From contig NZ_JXXU01000040.1 of NCBI RefSeq assembly GCF_000967495.1, positions 159,260 to 223,259 of the forward strand: DNA of 64,000 bases. Reading direction: 5' to 3'. Positions 1 through 7,596 of the stretch are shown in pieces. Both the position numbers and the translations under genes were made by a program. Under the pieces are notes generated by a model. It searched no databases and was not told the DNA's origin. It was given only the letters and a program-made list of their open reading frames with translations. Positions within the stretch are counted from its first letter, which is position 1, and every line of letters begins with the position of its first letter. This stretch comes from Vibrio neptunius (GTDB taxonomy: Bacteria; Pseudomonadota; Gammaproteobacteria; Enterobacterales; Vibrionaceae).

Positions 1-236
1 GTGATCAAGCTATCGTAGATACTATCATTATGACAGCTCAGAGATTGAACCTAGAAGTGATAGCTGAAGGCGTAGAAGATGCTAACGAACTCAATACGCT
101 AAAGCAACTCGGTTGTGACCAGTTTCAGGGCTATCTGTTCGACAAGCCTCTACCAGCATCCGAGTTAATTTCTCGATTCGAAGCAAATTTCTACCCCGTT
201 GAAGGCTCCCCCATCATCAAAGCAGTTCAAAAGTAG
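1..236 (+). CDS. EAL-domain protein, C-terminal fragment
   Basis: This is the 3' end of a gene whose start lies outside the window; the frame is open from base 3. The visible residues include VIAEGVED followed about 20 residues later by QGYLFDKPLP, the usual C-terminal signature of EAL domains (cyclic-di-GMP phosphodiesterases). The catalytic EAL, DDFG-loop and metal residues are upstream and cannot be seen, so activity and any sensory or GGDEF domain are unknown. A short non-conserved tail follows the domain. The stop codon is one base from the stop of the convergent rimI, with no terminator-like hairpin between them. Confidence 0.85.
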   Translation, partial: DQAIVDTIIMTAQRLNLEVIAEGVEDANELNTLKQLGCDQFQGYLFDKPLPASELISRFEANFYPVEGSPIIKAVQK

Positions 237-237
237 T

Positions 238-678
238 TTACAAGAAGATGTAACTCATGATGATGGCGTCCTCTTTTCCTTCAGAAGTCGGATAGTAGTT
301 ACGACGCCGATCGACTTCATTGAACCCCGCTGACTCGTATAAGTGAGCAGCACGAGTATTGCTTTCCCTAACCTCTAACCAGGCACTTTCCGCTTTTCTT
401 TGTTCACACAAGGCTAAAAACGATTCGATAAGCTGTTTGCCATATCCTTTACCTTGCAGAGCCGGATCCACAGCAATATTGAGCAGGGTGACTTCACCGA
501 TTATGTTCTGAGCATAAAAATACCCGACAACCTTATCATCATCGATGAGCACATGATGACACGCCCCTCTGCTTGTCACATCGCGAATCATTGTTTCTGT
601 CCAAGGGTGCGTATGGGCTTGAATTTCTATTGAGTACACCGATTCTAGGTGAGTTTCAGCTAAAGGAAGTAACTTCAT
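238..678 (-). CDS. rimI: Ribosomal-protein-alanine N-acetyltransferase RimI
   Basis: A 146-residue GNAT-fold acetyltransferase, the usual RimI length; RimI acetylates the N-terminal alanine of ribosomal protein S18 using acetyl-CoA. The acetyl-CoA pyrophosphate loop QGKGYG is at about residues 75-80. The catalytic pair expected in this family is present as Glu102 in LEVRESN and Tyr114 in HLYESAGF. It starts one base after the holD stop, so the two are translationally linked in a holD-rimI pair, as in other Gammaproteobacteria. The assignment rests on length, motifs and the holD partner; other GNAT enzymes share the fold, but this context makes RimI very likely. Confidence 0.93.
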   Translation of the reverse strand: MKLLPLAETHLESVYSIEIQAHTHPWTETMIRDVTSRGACHHVLIDDDKVVGYFYAQNIIGEVTLLNIAVDPALQGKGYGKQLIESFLALCEQRKAESAWLEVRESNTRAAHLYESAGFNEVDRRRNYYPTSEGKEDAIIMSYIFL

Positions 679-679
679 T

Positions 680-1078
680 TTATTTCAAAGCTTGAATCTG
701 CTGCCAAAGCGCGCGTTTATGTTGTTGATTGCCCTCAATCTCACTCAGGTTTGGAGAATGAAGAGTTTTCTGGCCAAGATCCCTTTGCACCTCACAGCCT
801 GCGAACCAGATCCATTCGACTTGAGTGGGTGTAAGTAGACTCAAGTATTCAGGGGCCAAATAGAGAGCATGTTCCAACTTCAAGTTCATTGTTTTTATAA
901 TGTTCTCAAACAGTATCGCAGTCGAACCCGAAGGTTGTTGAGGTGAAACCAAGAGGATTTTACAGTCTTCAGACAAAGTAATGCCTTCAACACTATAGCC
1001 ATGTAACCTATCTGGATGGACCAGTTCATAGGCTTGTATCCCCATTTCATGTATATACGTAAGCTCTCGAGTCGACAT
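680..1078 (-). CDS. holD: DNA polymerase III psi subunit HolD
   Basis: Psi subunit of the clamp-loader complex of DNA polymerase III; it binds chi (HolC) and links the loader to SSB. The 132-residue product has the family's N-terminal pattern (an Arg-Glu-x-x-x-x-x-x-Met-Gly-Ile helix) and the LYLAPEYL and WIWFAGCE segments typical of HolD. I place the start at the ATG at 1078; an in-frame TTG three codons upstream (1087) is possible but no convincing ribosome binding site favours either. It lies immediately upstream of rimI. HolD is poorly conserved in sequence, so the rimI linkage adds weight. Confidence 0.88.
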   Translation of the reverse strand: MSTRELTYIHEMGIQAYELVHPDRLHGYSVEGITLSEDCKILLVSPQQPSGSTAILFENIIKTMNLKLEHALYLAPEYLSLLTPTQVEWIWFAGCEVQRDLGQKTLHSPNLSEIEGNQQHKRALWQQIQALK

Positions 1079-1093
1079 AATTGGCAAATCGCT

Positions 1094-1123
1094 AGAATGA
1101 AAAACGGTGCCATGCTATCACAA
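1094..1123 (-). promoter_or_regulatory. Possible holD-rimI promoter
   Basis: TTGTGA (1118-1123) and CATTCT (1094-1099) separated by 18 bases, just upstream of holD. The -35-like element lies inside the loop of the glmM terminator hairpin. Only a moderate match to the sigma-70 consensus. Confidence 0.3.
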
Positions 1124-1133
1124 GCTGGCACCG
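1100..1133 (-). terminator. Rho-independent terminator of glmM
   Basis: Read on the minus strand, an 8-bp stem CGGTGCCA/TGGCACCG (arms at 1126-1133 and 1105-1112) with a further GCT/AGC pairing inside, followed by a run of five T. It lies 31 bases after the glmM stop, between glmM and holD. Confidence 0.8.
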
Positions 1134-1163
1134 CTATTATATGACTAAACGAAATGAAAAGCC

Positions 1164-2504
1164 TTAGAAGCTAGCTTTCACTGCGTCTGCAATTTTTAAT
1201 GCTGATGATTTCACTAGCTCTGCATCTTCTCCTTCCACCATAACGCGGATAAGAGGTTCAGTGCCTGATTTACGTAACAGCACTCGACCTTTGTCCCCGA
1301 GTTCGGCTTCAACGGCCGCGACTGAAGCTTTTACCGCTGCAGCTTCTAGTGGATTAGAGTCACCAGAAAAACGAACATTTTCCAGTACTTGAGGATAAAG
1401 AGTCATGCCTTGAGAAAGCTCATGCAAAGACATATCACTACCGACTACGGATGCCAATACTTGCAATGCAGCCACAATCGCATCGCCAGTGGTCACTTTA
1501 TCAAGTAAGATCACATGGCCTGAATTTTCCGCCCCGATCTTCCAGCCTTTTTCAAGCAGCTGCTCCATTACATAACGATCACCTACCGCCGCACGAACGA
1601 AGGGAATACCTAATTGCTTGAGGCCATTTTCCATACCTAAATTCGTCATCAGGGTTCCAACAACACCACCTTTCAACTCACCACGACGCATGGCATCACG
1701 AGCAATGATGTAAGCAATCTGGTCACCATCAACCTTATTCCCAAGGTGATCAACCATGATTATGCGGTCACCATCACCATCGAAAGCTAAACCAAGATGG
1801 GCCTGCTCCTGTACTACTCTCTGCTGTAGGGCTTTGACATCGGTTGCGCCCACTTCGTAGTTTATGTTGGTACCATTCGGTTCAATCCCCATAGCAATAA
1901 CGTCTGCGCCTAACTCACTAAACACAGCCGGTGCAATATGGTAAGTCGCACCGTTTGCACAATCCACTACAATTTTCAATCCAGCGAGACTAAGTTCTGA
2001 AGGGTATGTGCTTTTACAAAACTCAATGTAACGTCCAGCAGCGTCATCAAGGCGACTTGCTTTACCTAGTAATGAGGACTCGACACATTCAATGTCTTTA
2101 TCAAGTTCAGCTTCAATCGCTAACTCAATATCATCGGGGAGCTTAGTGCCCTCTGAAGAGAAGAATTTAATACCGTTATCGTAATAAGGGTTGTGAGAAG
2201 CTGAAATAACAATACCTGCTTCAGCCCGAAACGTTTGAGTCAGGTATGCCACTGCTGGTGTTGGCATTGGGCCCGTAAATGTCGCTTTTAAACCCGCAGC
2301 AGCAAGGCCTGCTTCGAGAGCAGACTCCAACATGTAACCCGAGATTCGGGTATCTTTACCAATAATGACTTTCTTTGTGCCCTGCTTTGCTAGGACTCTT
2401 CCTGCGGCCCATCCAAGCTTGAGCACAAAATCCGGTGTGATCGGGTACTGACCCACTTTTCCACGTACACCATCTGTACCGAAGTAACGCCTTTTATTAG
2501 ACAT
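1164..2504 (-). CDS. glmM: Phosphoglucosamine mutase GlmM
   Basis: Interconverts glucosamine-6-phosphate and glucosamine-1-phosphate on the way to UDP-GlcNAc for peptidoglycan and lipopolysaccharide. The 446-residue length is standard. The phosphoserine loop ISASHNP has the catalytic serine at residue 103, the metal loop DGDGDR is at 242-247, and the C-terminal phosphate-binding RKSGTEPLIRV is present. It follows folP by 28 bases in the ftsH-folP-glmM order that is conserved in Gammaproteobacteria. The other phosphohexomutase in this window (39983-41395) is only distantly similar and belongs to chitin catabolism. Confidence 0.97.
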   Translation of the reverse strand: MSNKRRYFGTDGVRGKVGQYPITPDFVLKLGWAAGRVLAKQGTKKVIIGKDTRISGYMLESALEAGLAAAGLKATFTGPMPTPAVAYLTQTFRAEAGIVISASHNPYYDNGIKFFSSEGTKLPDDIELAIEAELDKDIECVESSLLGKASRLDDAAGRYIEFCKSTYPSELSLAGLKIVVDCANGATYHIAPAVFSELGADVIAMGIEPNGTNINYEVGATDVKALQQRVVQEQAHLGLAFDGDGDRIIMVDHLGNKVDGDQIAYIIARDAMRRGELKGGVVGTLMTNLGMENGLKQLGIPFVRAAVGDRYVMEQLLEKGWKIGAENSGHVILLDKVTTGDAIVAALQVLASVVGSDMSLHELSQGMTLYPQVLENVRFSGDSNPLEAAAVKASVAAVEAELGDKGRVLLRKSGTEPLIRVMVEGEDAELVKSSALKIADAVKASF

Positions 2505-2532
2505 GGTTGTTCCTTTTATCTTTCTATTCTGA

Positions 2533-3369
2533 TCAATGATTCGCGTTGGTCATCGAAACAATTCTTATCGCATCCAACGTTTGCTCAAAATCGTGCACAC
2601 GTATGATTTGTGCTCCTTTCAAAGCAGCGATTGTAGCGCATGCGACACTAGCTGACACACACTCTGCTGGGGCTTTATTGAGGAGTTTGAAGATCATAGA
2701 TTTTCGCGACATCCCTGCAAGAATTGGCAAGCCAAATTGATGGAATTCTTCTAGGTGAGACAGCATATGATAGTTGTGTTCAAGCGTTTTACCAAAGCCA
2801 AAACCAGGATCTAAGATCAGTTTTTCACGAGTAATCCCTATCGCTTCACAAGCAGCAACACGTTCTTGAAGAAATTCACCCACTTCTTGAATTAGATCTT
2901 CATAATGTGGGTGAGCTTGCATTGTGCGAGGTTGTCCCTGCATATGCATAAGACAAATAGGCAAACCACTAGCGGCAGCAACTTCTAATGCTCCTGGTTC
3001 TTGCAATGCACGGACATCATTAATGATATCAGCACCAACACTTGCCGCTTGCCGCATCACTTCGGCTTTACTGGTATCGATAGAGATCCATACATCAGAT
3101 TGAGCACGAATACCTTTAATAACGGGAATAGTACGTTGAAGTTCTTCTTCTAACGTAACATCAGGCGCGCCTGGACGAGTCGATTCACCACCAACATCAA
3201 TAATGGTCACACCTGAATCGATCATACGTTGAGCTTGAGCAAGCGCATCTTCCAGTGCCCTAAACTTTCCACCATCAGAGAAAGAATCAGGGGTGACATT
3301 CAGAATGCCCATCACTTGTGGTTGAGATAAATCGAGAGTTTTATTATTGGCTTTCAAGATCATAAACAC
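2533..3369 (-). CDS. folP: Dihydropteroate synthase FolP
   Basis: Condenses p-aminobenzoate with dihydropterin pyrophosphate in folate synthesis; the sulfonamide target. The N-terminal signature GILNVTPDSFSDGG and the second pterin-site motif DVGGESTRPGA are intact, as are ILDPGFGFGK and AGMSRKS. Two starts are possible: GTG at 3369 (278 residues), which sits 5 bases from a GGGG, or ATG at 3363 (276 residues), 11 bases from it. That GGGG is the 3' arm of the ftsH terminator hairpin, so initiation and read-through of ftsH may be linked. Confidence 0.96.
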   Translation of the reverse strand: MFMILKANNKTLDLSQPQVMGILNVTPDSFSDGGKFRALEDALAQAQRMIDSGVTIIDVGGESTRPGAPDVTLEEELQRTIPVIKGIRAQSDVWISIDTSKAEVMRQAASVGADIINDVRALQEPGALEVAAASGLPICLMHMQGQPRTMQAHPHYEDLIQEVGEFLQERVAACEAIGITREKLILDPGFGFGKTLEHNYHMLSHLEEFHQFGLPILAGMSRKSMIFKLLNKAPAECVSASVACATIAALKGAQIIRVHDFEQTLDAIRIVSMTNANH

Positions 3370-3395
3370 AAAAACCCCGAGTTGCCTCGGGGTTT
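3368..3395 (-). terminator. Terminator hairpin between ftsH and folP
   Basis: On the minus strand a 10-bp stem AAACCCCGAG/CTCGGGGTTT with a 4-base loop and a short T run. It lies 17 bases past the ftsH stop and reaches into the folP ribosome binding region. Confidence 0.8.
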
Positions 3396-3411
3396 CTCTT
3401 AATCATAACAA

Positions 3412-5376
3412 TTATTCTGAATCTTTCTTCTCAGTCGTTTCAGCTGAAGCCGAATCTTGTGAAGGCGTTGGTTCATCAGCTTTCACTTCAGTCGCTTCTG
3501 TTTTACCTTCAGATTTGTCGTCAGGCTTTGCGTCTGGTTTATTGCTAACGCTGTCACCCCAACCTGCTGGTTCACGGATCTCTGCCTTACGCTGCATTAG
3601 ATCTTCAATCTGGCCCGCATCGATAGTTTCGTACTTCATCAACGCATCTTTCATGGCATGCATGATATCCATGTTATCTTGAATCAGCTTCAGTGCACGA
3701 TCGTAGTTGCGATCAATAATGGCTCGGATTTCTGAGTCTATTAGTTTGGCAGTATCATCAGAAACATGCTTAGTCTGAGTCACACTGCGCCCCAAGAATA
3801 CTTCGCCTTCTTCCTCGGCATACAGAAGAGGCCCAAGTTTTTCTGAGTATCCCCACTGAGTAACCATGTTGCGTGCCAGATTCGTCGCTACCTTGATATC
3901 ATTCGATGCACCAGTAGAGACTTTATCAGCGCCATAGATCAAGTCTTCAGCAATACGTCCACCGTATAGAGTTGCAATTTTGCTCTCTAGAAATTGACGG
4001 CTGTAGCTAATTGCATCTTCTTCTGGGAGGAAAAAGGTTACACCAAGAGCGCGTCCGCGTGGGATAATTGTCACCTTATGGACAGGATCATGTTCTGGTG
4101 ACAGATAACCAACAATAGCGTGGCCCGCTTCATGATATGCCGTCGATTCTTTAATCTCTTCAGACATAACCATAGATTTGCGTTCTGCACCCATGTTGAT
4201 TTTGTCTTTCGCTTTTTCAAACTCAACCATGGAGACATTGCGCTTATTTCCACGCGCAGCAAACAACGCGGCTTCATTAACGAGGTTGGCAAGATCTGCA
4301 CCAGAATAACCCGGTGTACCGCGCGCCAATACGGATGCATCGACATCATCTGCACGCGGAACTTTACGCATATGGACTTTCAGGATCTGCTCACGACCAC
4401 GGACATCTGGCAGACCTACCACTACTTGGCGGTCAAAGCGACCAGGGCGAAGAAGCGCAGGGTCAAGAACATCTGGACGGTTGGTAGCTGCGATAACAAT
4501 GATGCCTTCGTTACCTTCGAAGCCATCCATCTCAACCAGCATTTGGTTAAGAGTCTGCTCACGCTCATCGTGTCCACCACCAACACCCGCACCACGCTGA
4601 CGACCTACTGCATCAATCTCATCAATAAAGATGATACAAGGCGCGGCTTTTTTAGCTTGCTCGAACATGTCACGTACACGTGATGCACCAACACCAACGA
4701 ACATCTCAACAAAGTCAGAACCTGAAATAGTAAAGAACGGAACTTTCGCTTCACCAGCTATCGCTTTGGCGAGAAGCGTTTTACCCGTGCCCGGAGGGCC
4801 AACCATAAGCACACCCGTTGGGATCTTACCACCAAGTTTTTGGAATCGGCTCGGATCACGAAGGAAATCAACCAACTCTTTGACATCTTCTTTTGCTTCG
4901 TCACAGCCTGCAACATCAGCAAAAGTTGTCTTGATTTGTTCCTCACTCATCATTCGAGCTTTACTCTTACCGAAAGACATTGCGCCTTTACCGCCACCGC
5001 CTTGCATTTGACGCATGAAGAAAATCCATACACCAATCAGTAAGATCATTGGGAACCAAGAAATGAAAATGGTACTCAGTAAGCTCTGCTCTTCTGGCGG
5101 CGTACCTTGTACTTTAACATTCTGATTAATCAGGTCATCCAGCAGTTTCTGGTCATAGACCGGCATGTAAGTAACATAACGCGAGCCACCGCCACGACGA
5201 GTGAAGGTAATCTCCTCGCCTTTAAATGTTGCTTCCTGAACCTGGCCTTGGCCAACTTCCTGTACAAAAGTGGTGTAATCAACCGCTCTGCCGTTGTTTT
5301 CTCCAGGACCAAAGCTCTGGAAAACCGACATCAAGACTACGGCGATCACAAGCCACAGAATTAAATTTTTTGCCAT
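3412..5376 (-). CDS. ftsH: ATP-dependent zinc metalloprotease FtsH
   Basis: Membrane-anchored AAA+ protease that degrades misassembled membrane proteins and, in the enteric family members, LpxC and sigma-32. Two N-terminal membrane helices flank a periplasmic segment. Then come the Walker A GPPGTGKT (about 192-199), Walker B IIFIDEIDA, the SRH region with the arginine finger, and the zinc site HEAGH (about 414-418). The C-terminal 45 residues are acidic, Lys/Asp/Glu/Thr rich and look disordered. I use the ATG at 5376 (654 residues); an in-frame TTG at 5385 preceded by GAGG would add Met-Ser-Asp. It lies downstream of rlmE, the order found across Gammaproteobacteria. Confidence 0.97.
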   Translation of the reverse strand: MAKNLILWLVIAVVLMSVFQSFGPGENNGRAVDYTTFVQEVGQGQVQEATFKGEEITFTRRGGGSRYVTYMPVYDQKLLDDLINQNVKVQGTPPEEQSLLSTIFISWFPMILLIGVWIFFMRQMQGGGGKGAMSFGKSKARMMSEEQIKTTFADVAGCDEAKEDVKELVDFLRDPSRFQKLGGKIPTGVLMVGPPGTGKTLLAKAIAGEAKVPFFTISGSDFVEMFVGVGASRVRDMFEQAKKAAPCIIFIDEIDAVGRQRGAGVGGGHDEREQTLNQMLVEMDGFEGNEGIIVIAATNRPDVLDPALLRPGRFDRQVVVGLPDVRGREQILKVHMRKVPRADDVDASVLARGTPGYSGADLANLVNEAALFAARGNKRNVSMVEFEKAKDKINMGAERKSMVMSEEIKESTAYHEAGHAIVGYLSPEHDPVHKVTIIPRGRALGVTFFLPEEDAISYSRQFLESKIATLYGGRIAEDLIYGADKVSTGASNDIKVATNLARNMVTQWGYSEKLGPLLYAEEEGEVFLGRSVTQTKHVSDDTAKLIDSEIRAIIDRNYDRALKLIQDNMDIMHAMKDALMKYETIDAGQIEDLMQRKAEIREPAGWGDSVSNKPDAKPDDKSEGKTEATEVKADEPTPSQDSASAETTEKKDSE

Positions 5377-5427
5377 GTCACTCAAGGTGTCAGCCTCGCG
5401 ATAACTAATTGTAATTAAAGGTAGGGT

Positions 5428-5488
5428 ACTACAGTTTGATGACTGTAGCTACATTGTTAACTGCTGCTCGATCAAGCAAATAGTTAAC
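5428..5488. repeat. Two small hairpins between rlmE and ftsH
   Basis: One stem is CTACAGT/ACTGTAG at about 5428-5447. The other is GTTAACT/AGTTAAC, with arms near 5457-5463 and 5482-5488, the latter overlapping the rlmE stop. Neither has a T run, so they are not convincing terminators; they may modulate processing or stability of the rlmE-ftsH transcript. Confidence 0.4.
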
Positions 5489-6113
5489 CTTTGTAACCAG
5501 TGGCTACAATAAATACTTCTCGGGAGCGAGCCCTTGAAGAATCGGGTTTACGGATTTTCACGACTTTGAACATGTCACGAACATCTTTAACGTATTGATC
5601 GAAGCCCTCGCCCTGAAAGACTTTGACAACAAAGCTACCATTGGGCGCAAGAACTTGTCGACACATATCTAAAGCTAATTCGACCAAATACATTGCTCTC
5701 GGCTGATCAACCGAATTGTTCCCAGCAATATTTGGTGCCATGTCAGACATAACTACATTAACCATTGAAGGTTGGATTCTGTCGAGTAACGCTTCTAAAA
5801 CCGCATCTTCACGGAAGTCACCCTGCAGAAAACTCACACCAGCGATAGGGTCCATTGGCAGTAAATCACACGCGATGATTTTACCTTCATCTCCTACTAT
5901 CTTAGCAGCATATTGGGACCAACCACCTGGGGCAGCACCTAAATCAACGACGGTCATCCCAGATTTGAGTATTTTGTCTTTGTTTTGAATCTCTTCCATT
6001 TTGAAATAGGCTCGAGAACGGTAGCCCTTTTTACGAGCTTCGTTTGCGAATTTATCGTCAAAATGTTCTTTCAACCAACGGCCAGAACTAGCCGAATGTT
6101 TCTGTTTACTCAT
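5484..6113 (-). CDS. rlmE: 23S rRNA U2552 2'-O-methyltransferase RlmE (FtsJ/RrmJ)
   Basis: Methylates the 2'-OH of U2552 in the A-loop of 23S rRNA during late 50S assembly. With the ATG at 6113, preceded by AGGA, the protein is 209 residues, exactly the family length; an upstream in-frame extension of 28 codons lacks conservation. The SAM-binding motif VVDLGAAPGGWSQ and the segments DLLPMDP, MSDMAPN and VKVFQGEGF, which carry the Lys-Asp-Lys-Glu catalytic set, are all present. It is divergent from yhbY and upstream of ftsH, the standard arrangement. Confidence 0.97.
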   Translation of the reverse strand: MSKQKHSASSGRWLKEHFDDKFANEARKKGYRSRAYFKMEEIQNKDKILKSGMTVVDLGAAPGGWSQYAAKIVGDEGKIIACDLLPMDPIAGVSFLQGDFREDAVLEALLDRIQPSMVNVVMSDMAPNIAGNNSVDQPRAMYLVELALDMCRQVLAPNGSFVVKVFQGEGFDQYVKDVRDMFKVVKIRKPDSSRARSREVFIVATGYKG

Positions 6114-6226
6114 TCGATTCCTAACTAATAGAGGGACCATCTTGCCCAATAAATTATAGTCTTCAAGGATAGATGGCGTTAAAATGGTATTTTTCAACCC
6201 TTATAGTAAAGAAAATTGGCCGCGTA

Positions 6227-6523
6227 ATGAACCTAAGCACCAAACAAAAACAGCATCTAAAAGGCCTAGCGCACAGTCTAAAACCTGTTGTGCTTATGGG
6301 CGCGAATGGACTAACCGAAGCTGTTCTAGCGGAAATCGAAATCGCTCTAGATCATCATGAGTTGATTAAAGTAAAAATCGCTTCTGAAGATCGTGAAACG
6401 AAAAACCTGATTGTAGACGCTATCGTCCGTGAAACAGGCGCAGAGAAAGTACAAGTTATCGGCAAAACGCTGGTTCTGTATCGTCAGACTGAAGATCGCA
6501 AAATCGAATTACCACGTAAATAA
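6227..6523 (+). CDS. yhbY: RNA-binding protein YhbY (CRM domain)
   Basis: A 98-residue single-domain CRM protein associated with pre-50S ribosomal particles. The conserved stretch LKPVVLMGANGLTEAV contains the GxxG-type loop of this KH-like fold. The ATG at 6227 gives the family length; an upstream in-frame start at 6173 would add 18 unconserved residues that run through the rlmE promoter region. It is divergently transcribed from rlmE, with 113 bases between the two starts, and ends in a bidirectional terminator shared with greA. Confidence 0.94.
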   Translation: MNLSTKQKQHLKGLAHSLKPVVLMGANGLTEAVLAEIEIALDHHELIKVKIASEDRETKNLIVDAIVRETGAEKVQVIGKTLVLYRQTEDRKIELPRK

Positions 6524-6547
6524 TACTGGTTTCGCTTTTCTTAGTAT

Positions 6548-6575
6548 AAAAAAGGTCGCATTCAGCGACCTTTTT
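6548..6575. terminator. Bidirectional terminator, yhbY / greA
   Basis: Stem AAAGGTCGC/GCGACCTTT with a 5-base loop (6551-6573), flanked by A and T runs on either side, between the convergent yhbY and greA. Confidence 0.9.
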
Positions 6576-6597
6576 GGGTTTTATCAAGCAGAGAGTG

Positions 6598-7071
6598 TTA
6601 AACATACTCAACGCTATCAATTTCAAAATCGCGATCACCACCAGGTGTAGAAATCACAACTTCATCACCTTCCATCTTACCAATCAAGCCACGAGCAATT
6701 GGTGAGCTTACCGAAATTCGACCAGCTTTAATGTCTGCTTCATCGTCACCCACAATCTGGTATGTTTTCTCTGCTTCCGTGTCGCAGTCAATCAAGGTGA
6801 CTGTCGAGCCAAAGATAACCTTGCCTGAGTTATCCATCTTAGTAACATCAATGACCTGCGCTACTGAAAGTTTATATTCAATATCGCGGATCTGTGCTTC
6901 ACAGATACCCTGCTCTTCGCGTGCCGCGTGGTATTCTGCGTTTTCTTTCAGGTCACCTAGCTCTCGAGCTTCTGCTATAGCTTCGGAAATCTGTGGGCGA
7001 AGCTTCAGTAGTCGGTCTAATTCTTCACGCAGCTTTTGTTCGCCACGCACTGTCATTGGGACTTTTTCCAT
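6598..7071 (-). CDS. greA: Transcription elongation factor GreA
   Basis: Binds the RNA polymerase secondary channel and promotes cleavage of backtracked transcripts. The 157-residue length is typical. The N-terminal antiparallel coiled coil (about 1-75) carries the acidic tip Asp-Leu-Lys-Glu-Asn-Ala-Glu-Tyr with the Asp/Glu pair needed for cleavage, and the C-terminal FKBP-like domain ends in STPGGDRDFEI. The ATG at 7071 is preceded by GAGG. A stem with a T-rich tail lies 41 bases upstream of the start in the presumed leader (see 7101-7138). Confidence 0.97.
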   Translation of the reverse strand: MEKVPMTVRGEQKLREELDRLLKLRPQISEAIAEARELGDLKENAEYHAAREEQGICEAQIRDIEYKLSVAQVIDVTKMDNSGKVIFGSTVTLIDCDTEAEKTYQIVGDDEADIKAGRISVSSPIARGLIGKMEGDEVVISTPGGDRDFEIDSVEYV

Positions 7072-7100
7072 TGTTTACCTCATTGCCAAAGCTACCTTTG

Positions 7101-7138
7101 GACAAAACAAAACTACCTAATCCTATGGATTAGGTAGT
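7101..7138 (-). terminator. Attenuator-like hairpin in the greA leader
   Basis: On the minus strand, a perfect 12-bp stem (arms 7127-7138 and 7112-7123, loop ATA) is followed by TTTGTTTTG, pointing at greA. No gene lies immediately upstream on this strand, so it would act inside the greA leader. In E. coli the greA leader ends partly at a terminator that yields the small RNAs called GraL; this could be the Vibrio counterpart, by inference. Confidence 0.6.
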
Positions 7139-7139
7139 G

Positions 7140-7596
7140 AGTGAACGAATCATTTTCCTTTAGTGTAAACAAAGTTAGCGACTAAATCATCTGAATTCAA
7201 TACTCATCATTTTTCCGTCCCATTTATGATAGTTCAGTCAACTAAATTTCCTGAAAACGTTTTTTTATAGTTGCTCCATTGGATAAAAAAAACTAAATAA
7301 TAAAAATGTAAACAAACGAAAAAAATTGAATTAAAGACAATAAAAAACAAACACTTGATTATTTTTTACATAAAATAAAACAGTGTTCATTATTCCAATT
7401 TATATCATTTTACTAACTCATCGAGGAACTTTGGCGGTACAACAAGGCTCACCAAATGCTCTATGGCATTCCATGTGTGTTGTATTTCTTATCAATGATC
7501 ACTCGAATCCATAGAACGGAAGAAAGAGAAAGGTGCAGCAAACTTTATGCTGTTTCTCAAAAAACTATTTATGGACAGTAAATTAGGACTTATAAG
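7140..7596. other. greA-ompU intergenic region
   Basis: This gene-free stretch is very AT-rich between about 7255 and 7400, as expected upstream of a strongly regulated porin; in V. cholerae ompU is activated by ToxR. I see no clear consensus promoter for ompU. Between 7437 and 7495 short inverted repeats (TACAACA/TGTTGTA and AATGC/GCATT) suggest a structured leader. AGGA lies about 9 bases before the ompU ATG. Confidence 0.5.
7172..7200 (-). promoter_or_regulatory. Possible greA promoter
   Basis: TTGAAT (7195-7200), 17-base spacer, TAACTT (7172-7177). The predicted start near 7165 would give a leader of about 94 bases that contains the hairpin at 7112-7138. Confidence 0.35.

Noticed and set aside
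4120..4683. 187-codon plus-strand frame antisense to ftsH
   Set aside because: Antisense to the most conserved part of ftsH, whose codon pattern explains the open frame; protein is Thr/His/Asn-rich with no domain.
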